The notes under the pieces: generated by a model
The model's input: the letters and a program-made list of their open reading frames with translations, nothing else
Told to the model about the DNA's origin: nothing
Database searches by the model: none
Part shown: positions 59,354-64,000 of the stretch, one piece after another
How positions within the stretch are numbered: position 1 is the first letter of the stretch
How the letters are laid out: every line of letters starts with the position of its first letter
Assembly: GCF_009707485.1 (NCBI RefSeq)
Contig: NZ_CP046121.1
Coordinates: forward strand, 1,798,001-1,862,000
Source: Nostocoides sp. HKS02
GTDB taxonomy: Bacteria > Actinomycetota > Actinomycetes > Actinomycetales > Dermatophilaceae
Direction: 5' to 3'
DNA length: 64,000 bases
Translations under genes and position numbers: made by a program

Positions 59354-59470
59354 TCAGTTACCCCAGCCCCAGCTCGTGGTGCGCGGGCCGGCGGACAGCG
59401 CCTCAGCGGGGGTAGAGATGGGGGCGTTCTCGAGAAGCATGGACTCGACGTTGGGGGTGATCGCCTTCAT
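59354..59470 (-). CDS. Small peptide gene ending TTSWGWGN, upstream of the HD-GYP pair
   Basis: Peptide of 38 aa starting MKAITPNVESMLLENAP and ending TTSWGWGN. A very strong ribosome-binding site (AGAAGGAGA) lies 7-8 bases before the ATG at 59470, which strongly supports translation. The layout, an acidic/helical leader, a Pro/Ala/Ser linker and a compact aromatic-Gly-Asn tail, resembles precursors of ribosomally made, modified peptides (the W-x-N end would suit three-residue cyclophane formation), but no maturation enzyme is adjacent. It could equally be an unmodified signal peptide or regulatory leader peptide for the HD-GYP operon. I do not recognise the family. Confidence 0.68.
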   Translation of the reverse strand: MKAITPNVESMLLENAPISTPAEALSAGPRTTSWGWGN

Positions 59471-59737
59471 GGCAGGTCTCCTTCTGACCGGTTGGCCGCG
59501 GCGGCAGCACAGCAGGTCATCTATGAGCTCCGAATGGTCAGGGGCGCCACTCGGCAGCAAAGTCAATGATGCCGGTAGATCTGGCCGATTCGTGAGTTTC
59601 CGCATCGTTCTTGACCAAAACTTGAAGGTCTAGGGGTGACCTCTCTGCCGTTTCTCGTCCCGGGCCTGGGCTGTGCGACAATGTCCGACGGACCGGGCGC
59701 GCACGAGCGCCACCTCACCACTGACGGAGTGACACCC

Positions 59738-59812
59738 ATGAGCAAGCGCGCCCGCAAGCGCCGCTCGCGCAAGGGCAACGCGGCCAACCACGGCCGCAAG
59801 CCCAACGCCTGA
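59738..59812 (+). CDS. Ribosomal protein bL37 (AURKAIP1/COX24 domain), 24 aa
   Basis: Tiny highly basic protein beginning MSKRARKRRSRKGN and ending NHGRKPNA. It matches the actinobacterial 50S protein bL37 seen in mycobacterial ribosome structures. The ATG at 59738 follows CGGAGTGA. A -10-like GACAAT lies at 59677-59682. A large hairpin follows. Usually missed by gene callers because of length. Confidence 0.9.
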   Translation: MSKRARKRRSRKGNAANHGRKPNA

Positions 59813-59843
59813 GCACGCGCACGACGCACCCTGAACACGACGA

Positions 59844-59890
59844 ACACAGGGGCGCGGACCCGGTCGATGACCGGATCCGCGCCCCTGTGT
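59844..59890. terminator. Large hairpin between bL37 gene and rsrA
   Basis: 15-bp stem ACACAGGGGCGCGGA / TCCGCGCCCCTGTGT with an inner CCGGTC-GAT-GACCGG. Lies between converging genes and may end both transcripts. Confidence 0.8.
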
Positions 59891-59916
59891 CGTGTGGACG
59901 CCCTGTGTCGTGGCGC

Positions 59917-60192
59917 TCAGTCGTTCAGCGTGACCTGGATCGTCGTGATCCGGGCCATGATCTGGGTGCGCAGCTCGAACGGCGCCTCTTCGCAGGCGCA
60001 CGACCGCTTCACCAGCGCCTTGAGCGCCTGGTCCAGGTCGTACTCCTTCAGGCAGGGGCCACACTCGTCGAGGTGCTGCTTGATCTTCGTGGTGTCGTCC
60101 GGCGTCATCTCGCCGTCGAGGTACTCATAGACCCGGTGAAGGACCTCAGAGCAGTCGGAGCTGGCGTCGGTGGGACCGCTGGCGCAGGTCAT
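59917..60192 (-). CDS. rsrA: Mycothiol-system anti-sigma factor (RsrA-like, ZAS family)
   Basis: Redox-sensing anti-sigma factor of 91 aa. The zinc-binding anti-sigma signature H-x3-C-x2-C is visible as HLDECGPC, with further cysteines at CSEV and CAC for disulfide switching. The helical tail begins [15 protein letters not shown]. Oxidation releases zinc and the bound sigma factor in characterised homologues. The ATG at 60192 overlaps the sigR stop (ATGA), so sigma and anti-sigma are translationally coupled. Confidence 0.93.
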   Translation of the reverse strand: MTCASGPTDASSDCSEVLHRVYEYLDGEMTPDDTTKIKQHLDECGPCLKEYDLDQALKALVKRSCACEEAPFELRTQIMARITTIQVTLND

Positions 60193-60821
60193 GAGTCCGC
60201 CCCCTGGGTGGCAAAGCCGCGCTCGGCGGCATACTCGGTCAGGAGCTCGCGCAGCTGGCGCCGGCCACGGTGCAGCCGCGACATCACGGTGCCGATGGGA
60301 GTGTCCATGATCTCCGCGATCTCCTTGTAGGCAAATCCTTCGACGTCGGCGAGGTAGACCGCCATCCGGAAGTCGTCGGGGAGCGCCTGGAGCGCACGCT
60401 TGACCTCGGTGTCAGGCAGGTGGTCCAACGCCTCGGTCTCGGCCGAGCGCAGGCCTGACGACGTGTGTGACTCGGCGCGCGCCAGCTGGTAGTCCTCGAT
60501 CTCCGAGGCGTCCGACTGCTGGGGCTCACGTTGCCGCTTGCGATAGGTGTTGATGTAGGTGTTGGTGAGGATGCGATACATCCACGCCTTGAAGTTCGTG
60601 CCCGGCCGGTACTGGTGGAACGCGGCATAGGCCTTGGCGTAGGTCTCCTGGACGAGGTCCTCGGCGTCAGCGGGGTTGCGCGTGGTGCGCAGCGCCGCGG
60701 AGTAGAGCTGGTCCAGAAGGGGCATCGCCTCGCGCTCGAACCGCGCTTGGCGGTCCTCGCGGGACTCGGTGGCCACATCGACGGTGGAGTCGGTGGCGTG
60801 GGGTGCGGGGGTGTCAGTCAT
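60189..60821 (-). CDS. sigR: ECF sigma factor SigR/SigH (thiol-oxidative stress)
   Basis: ECF sigma factor of 210 aa. The sigma-2 region is [40 protein letters not shown], and the sigma-4 region is [48 protein letters not shown]. The start is taken as the ATG at 60821 ([12 protein letters not shown]). A GGAAT-N18-GTT promoter about 90 bp upstream matches the SigR consensus, so autoregulation is likely. Its anti-sigma gene overlaps downstream. Confidence 0.95.
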   Translation of the reverse strand: MTDTPAPHATDSTVDVATESREDRQARFEREAMPLLDQLYSAALRTTRNPADAEDLVQETYAKAYAAFHQYRPGTNFKAWMYRILTNTYINTYRKRQREPQQSDASEIEDYQLARAESHTSSGLRSAETEALDHLPDTEVKRALQALPDDFRMAVYLADVEGFAYKEIAEIMDTPIGTVMSRLHRGRRQLRELLTEYAAERGFATQGADS

Positions 60822-60911
60822 TGCCCTCCAGCCTAGCCCGAGGCGGGGCACCGACGGTGCGGTGAGAACTGGCACGGAACGGGGCTCCTCTCGGTGGTCT
60901 CGTCAGTCTTC

Positions 60912-60937
60912 AACCAGACCGACCTGCCGGTCATTCC
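60912..60937 (-). promoter_or_regulatory. SigR-type promoter upstream of sigR
   Basis: GGAAT (60937-60933) and GTT (60914-60912) with exactly 18 bases between them on the minus strand. This matches the GGAAT-N18-19-GTT consensus of SigR/SigH regulons. Predicted transcription start lies about 85 bases upstream of the sigR ATG. Confidence 0.75.
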
Positions 60938-61035
60938 CTCCAGCTCTTCACAGGCTCAGCACAGGGTCCATGCACGTCGTGCCCAGCGAACGGGAGCACT
61001 CTCTGTCCCGACAGCGACGAAGACGGGAGCACACC

Positions 61036-62313
61036 GTGGGTACGCGCCCCAGAGGCACGAAGACGTGGGCGGTGGCGGCAGTAGCCGCCGCGGTGGTCGC
61101 GGCTGCGGCGGGTGGCTGGGCGCTCGCGCGCCCCACCACGAGCGCCGCGACCACCACCTCGATCACGACGACCGCCACGACCGGCACCATCCGGCAGACC
61201 GTGTCGGCGTCCGGGACGCTGGCCCCAGCCAGGCGCGCGGACCTGTCCTTCGCGGTCTCGGGCACGGTCACCGCCGTGCCGGTCGCGGTCGGCGACAAGG
61301 TCACCAAAGGCGCCACCCTCGCGACCCTGCGCAACGACGCCCTGCAGTCGGCCGTCGACACCGCTCAAGCCGGAGTGACCGCCGCCCAGGACCAGGTGAA
61401 CGCCGGATCGAGCACGGCCGCGGCGGCGGCCTCGGCGCAGGCGCAGCTCGCCGCAGCGCAGAGCACCCTGTCCCGGGCCCAGCAGCAGCTGGCCGCCGCG
61501 ACCCTCACCTCGCCCATCTCCGGGGTCGTCGCGGCCGTGGGAGTCGGTGTCGGCGACATCGTCGGGTCGGGCTCGACGGGGTCCGGGTCGACGGGGTCGG
61601 GTGGCTCGGGTTCGGGTGGCTCGGGTTCGGGTGGCTCGGGTTCGGGCGGCTCGGGGTCCGGCGGCTCGGGGTCGTCGGGCGCGAGCTCGTCCAGCAGCGC
61701 CCAGTTCACGGTGATCTCCACCAACGCCTGGGTCGTCGACGCGAGCGTCGCCGCCGCCGACCTGGCTCAGGTGCGCAAGGGCCTGCAGGTCCAGATCAGC
61801 GTCGATGGCAGCTCGCAGCAGATCTTCGGCACGGTCAGCTCGGTGGGCGTGATGGCCTCGGCCGGCAGCTCGGGCACCGCGACCTTCCCCGTCGTCGTCA
61901 CCGTCACCGGGTCACCCGCGGGCCTGTATGCCGGCGCGACGGTTACCGCGGCCATCGTCGTCAAGCAGCTCACCAACGTCCTCACGGTGCCCAGCGCGGC
62001 CGTGAGCTCCGACGCCAACGGCCCCTACGTCACCGTCGTGAAGAACGGCATCCAGACGAGGACCCCCGTGGTGCTGGGAACCGTTTTCGGGGGCGTCACC
62101 CAGATCACCACGGGGCTGTCGGACGGCGCCCAGGTCCTGGTTCGGCAGATCCGACTCCCCCAGGGGACCACCGGTGGCACGGGGCGGCAGCGCACCGGCG
62201 GGTTCGGCGGCGGGTTCGGCGGCGGTGGCGGTGGGTTCGGCGGCGGTGGCGGTGGGTTCGGCGGCGGTGGCGGTCAAGGCGGCGCAGCGCCGTCGGGCGC
62301 GGCGACGCCATGA
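61036..62313 (+). CDS. MacA-like periplasmic adaptor (HlyD/RND-family membrane fusion protein)
   Basis: Adaptor of about 425 aa for a MacB-like exporter. The N-terminal anchor is [18 protein letters not shown]; after it come the lipoyl/barrel-sandwich halves around [22 protein letters not shown] and [18 protein letters not shown], a coiled-coil hairpin ([17 protein letters not shown] to [12 protein letters not shown]), and beta-barrel/MP domains with [23 protein letters not shown] Gly-Ser tract (about 61560-61690) splits the lipoyl half from the next strand, and the C-terminus is a Gly/Phe-rich tail. The start is placed at GTG 61036 with GGGAG upstream; ATG 60969 in the same frame is an alternative. 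The stop overlaps the ATPase start. Confidence 0.85.
   Translation: MGTRPRGTKTWAVAAVAAAVVAAAAGGWALARPTTSAATTTSITTTATTGTIRQTVSASGTLAPARRADLSFAVSGTVTAVPVAVGDKVTKGATLATLRNDALQSAVDTAQAGVTAAQDQVNAGSSTAAAAASAQAQLAAAQSTLSRAQQQLAAATLTSPISGVVAAVGVGVGDIVGSGSTGSGSTGSGGSGSGGSGSGGSGSGGSGSGGSGSSGASSSSSAQFTVISTNAWVVDASVAAADLAQVRKGLQVQISVDGSSQQIFGTVSSVGVMASAGSSGTATFPVVVTVTGSPAGLYAGATVTAAIVVKQLTNVLTVPSAAVSSDANGPYVTVVKNGIQTRTPVVLGTVFGGVTQITTGLSDGAQVLVRQIRLPQGTTGGTGRQRTGGFGGGFGGGGGGFGGGGGGFGGGGGQGGAAPSGAATP
61561..61690 (+). repeat. Gly-Ser coding tandem repeat in the adaptor
   Basis: A 15-base unit GGTGGCTCGGGTTCG recurs about four times with variants, giving (GGSGS)n in the protein. A separate 21-base unit encoding GFGGGGG recurs three times at about 62209-62275 at the C-terminus. 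Confidence 0.7.
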
Positions 62314-63020
62314 CCATGCCAGCCCGCCCCGTCATCCTCCGCCTCACCGACGTCCGCAAGACCTACGCCACCGGAAGCCTCGAGGTCGAGGCCCTGCGCG
62401 GCGTGAGCCTGACCGTGCAGACCGGCGACTACGTCGCGATCATGGGTCCCTCCGGATCCGGCAAGTCGACCCTCATGCACATCCTCGGGTGCCTCGACGT
62501 GCCGACCCACGGTCGCTACGAGCTCGCGGGACAGGACGTCAGCGACCTCGACGAGGCCGAGCTGGCCGAGATCCGCAACGCACGAATCGGCTTCGTGTTC
62601 CAGCAGTTCAACCTGCTGCCGACGCTCACCGCCTGGCGCAACGTGGCCCTCCCCCTGTGCTACTCCGGAGTGCCCGCGCCCGTCCGCCGTGCGCGTGCGG
62701 TCGCCGCCCTCGAGCGCGTCGGGCTGGGCGACCGGGTCGACCATCGCCCCGGTGAGCTCTCCGGTGGTCAGCAGCAGCGGGTCGCCATCGCCCGTGCCCT
62801 GGTGACCGACCCCGCCCTGCTGCTCGCCGACGAGCCAACCGGCAACCTCGACTCGACCTCGACCGAGGACATCCTGCGGTTGCTCGACGAGCTCAATGGC
62901 GCGGGCCGGACCATCCTGCTCATCACCCACGAGCCCGACGTGGCGCATCGCGCCGGGCGCACCGTACGGATCCGTGACGGCCTGCTCGACGACCTCACGC
63001 CGGCGGGGGCCCGGGCATGA
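62310..63020 (+). CDS. MacB-like ABC transporter ATP-binding protein
   Basis: ATPase of 236 aa of the LolD/MacB/FtsE type: Walker [19 protein letters not shown]-loop [18 protein letters not shown], signature [19 protein letters not shown], Walker [14 protein letters not shown] and [13 protein letters not shown]. Its ATG overlaps the adaptor stop and its TGA overlaps the permease start, giving a tight three-gene efflux unit. Export substrate unknown. Confidence 0.95.
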   Translation: MTMPARPVILRLTDVRKTYATGSLEVEALRGVSLTVQTGDYVAIMGPSGSGKSTLMHILGCLDVPTHGRYELAGQDVSDLDEAELAEIRNARIGFVFQQFNLLPTLTAWRNVALPLCYSGVPAPVRRARAVAALERVGLGDRVDHRPGELSGGQQQRVAIARALVTDPALLLADEPTGNLDSTSTEDILRLLDELNGAGRTILLITHEPDVAHRAGRTVRIRDGLLDDLTPAGARA

Positions 63021-64000
63021 GCCTCGCGGAGACGCTGCGCACCGCCCTCGAGGCCATCTCGGCCCGGCGGCTGCGCTCGATCCTCACCACCTTGGGCATC
63101 CTCATCGGCATCGCCGCCGTCATGCTCACCGTCGGCCTGGGGCAGGGCGCCCAGAACGCGGTCCGCGACCAGATCGGCAAGCTCGGCTCGAACCTGCTCA
63201 TCGTCTCCCCCGGCAGCACGACGACCAGCGGCGGACTACGCGGCGGCCGGGGCTCGGCCTCGACCCTGACGACCCGTGACGCGGCGATGCTCGCCGACCA
63301 CGGCGTGGCGCCCGACATCGCCGGCGTCGCAGCGGTGAGCAGCTCCTCACAGTCGGTCGTGGCCGGCACGACCAACTGGACCACCCAGGTCGTCGGGACC
63401 ACGCCGGACTGGCTCTCCGTCCGGTCGCGCTCGGTGACCGACGGCCGGTTCTTCTCGGCCGCCGAGGAGAACCAGGCGGCGCAGGTCGCCGTGATCGGCA
63501 CCACGACGGCATCGGAGCTGTTCGGGCGACGCAGCCCGGTCGGTCAGTCGATCACCATCGAGGGATCGTCGTTCTCGGTGATCGGGGTGCTCGCCTCGAT
63601 CGGCTCGACGACCACCGTCGACGAGGACGACACGGTGGTCGTGCCCGGGACGACGTATGCCGTACGGCTGAGCACCTCGGGCAACGCGGCATCGGTCAAC
63701 ACCCTCTACCTCAAGGCGAGCTCGCAGGACGGTCTCTCCGCGGCATACCAGGAGGCCCACGCTGCGCTGCTGACCGCGCACGGCGTGACCACCGCCAACG
63801 CCGACTTCTCGATCAGCAGCCAGGAGTCGCTCGTCCAGACGGCCACCTCCACCGACCGGACGTTGACGATCCTGCTCGCCGGGATCGCCGCGATCTCGTT
63901 GCTGGTGGGCGGAATCGGCGTCATGAACATCATGTTGGTGTCGGTCACCGAGCGGATCCGCGAGATCGGCCTGCGCAAGGCACTGGGCGCGACCCCGCGG
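63017..64000 (+). CDS. MacB-like ABC transporter permease, runs off the window end
   Basis: Partial permease, 328 codons visible, continuing past 64000. It opens [28 protein letters not shown], with the first membrane helix, then a large extracytoplasmic MacB_PCD-like domain ([10 protein letters not shown] to about residue 280), and the second helix [36 protein letters not shown] with the conserved TERxxEIGxRKA-x-GA motif. The remaining helices and stop codon lie beyond the window. Confidence 0.93.
   Translation, partial: MSLAETLRTALEAISARRLRSILTTLGILIGIAAVMLTVGLGQGAQNAVRDQIGKLGSNLLIVSPGSTTTSGGLRGGRGSASTLTTRDAAMLADHGVAPDIAGVAAVSSSSQSVVAGTTNWTTQVVGTTPDWLSVRSRSVTDGRFFSAAEENQAAQVAVIGTTTASELFGRRSPVGQSITIEGSSFSVIGVLASIGSTTTVDEDDTVVVPGTTYAVRLSTSGNAASVNTLYLKASSQDGLSAAYQEAHAALLTAHGVTTANADFSISSQESLVQTATSTDRTLTILLAGIAAISLLVGGIGVMNIMLVSVTERIREIGLRKALGATPR

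Noticed and set aside
59471..59605. 83-aa extended version of the WGWGN peptide (start at 59605)
   Set aside because: The internal ATG at 59470 has the strong Shine-Dalgarno; the extension has none and passes through a likely promoter region.

Overview
The window reads as chromosomal DNA of a high-GC Gram-positive actinobacterium. Supporting signs are a 1288-aa Kgd-type 2-oxoglutarate decarboxylase/dehydrogenase, an RsrA/SigR-type redox sigma pair with a SigR-like promoter, the 24-aa ribosomal protein bL37, a long N/Q/R/D-rich insertion in Rho, nickel superoxide dismutase, many GTG starts and dense GTGA/ATGA/TGATG gene overlaps. Gene content and a striking excess of the 7-mer GGCATAC/GTATGCC suggest the Intrasporangiaceae (Terrabacter/Phycicoccus/Janibacter-like), but that placement is an inference.

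Layout. 1-5 kb: a minus-strand operon of response regulator, HEAT-repeat protein, processive-type glycosyltransferase and sensor kinase. 5-14 kb: rho, then argS-lysA-hom-thrC-thrB (arginyl-tRNA synthetase plus lysine and threonine synthesis), a lone receiver protein, and tRNA-Arg(CCG). 14.6-19 kb: two CNNM/CorC-type membrane proteins and an ABC exporter pair. 19-24.8 kb: kgd, a DUF6104 small protein, an SGNH hydrolase and a frameshifted quinone oxidoreductase. 24.8-48 kb: a large surface-polysaccharide locus. It holds dTDP-rhamnose genes (rmlA-D), a WbpM-like dehydratase, a WecA/WbpL-like initiating transferase, an AsnB-like amidotransferase, glycosyltransferases, a WbpV-like reductase, methyltransferases, Wzx-like flippase, Wzy-like polymerase, and a WbpA/WbpP-like pair. 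48-52.4 kb: malic enzyme and a polar amino-acid ABC transporter. 52.4-56.5 kb: SodX-like peptidase, Ni-SOD, a DUF559 protein, and a DUF3311 plus MctP-like monocarboxylate symporter pair. 56.5-59.5 kb: two membrane HD-GYP-type proteins preceded by a 38-codon gene whose product ends in WGWGN. 59.7-60.9 kb: bL37, rsrA and sigR. 61-64 kb: a MacA/MacB-like efflux system running off the end.

How the genes work together. In the polysaccharide locus, WbpM, WbpV-like and WbpL-like proteins could make UDP-QuiNAc and load it onto undecaprenyl phosphate. WbpA/WbpP would give UDP-GlcNAcA/GalNAcA, and the AsnB protein could amidate the uronate. RmlA-D supply dTDP-rhamnose. Glycosyltransferases and methyltransferases extend and decorate the unit, and Wzx/Wzy export and polymerise it.

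A technical caution: at least eight single-base indels, most in C/G runs, interrupt seven otherwise full-length genes. Either the assembly has residual homopolymer errors or these genes are recently broken. Apart from the WGWGN peptide with its HD-GYP neighbours, the kinase/glycosyltransferase operon and the GGCATAC signal, most of the window is ordinary housekeeping and envelope biology.
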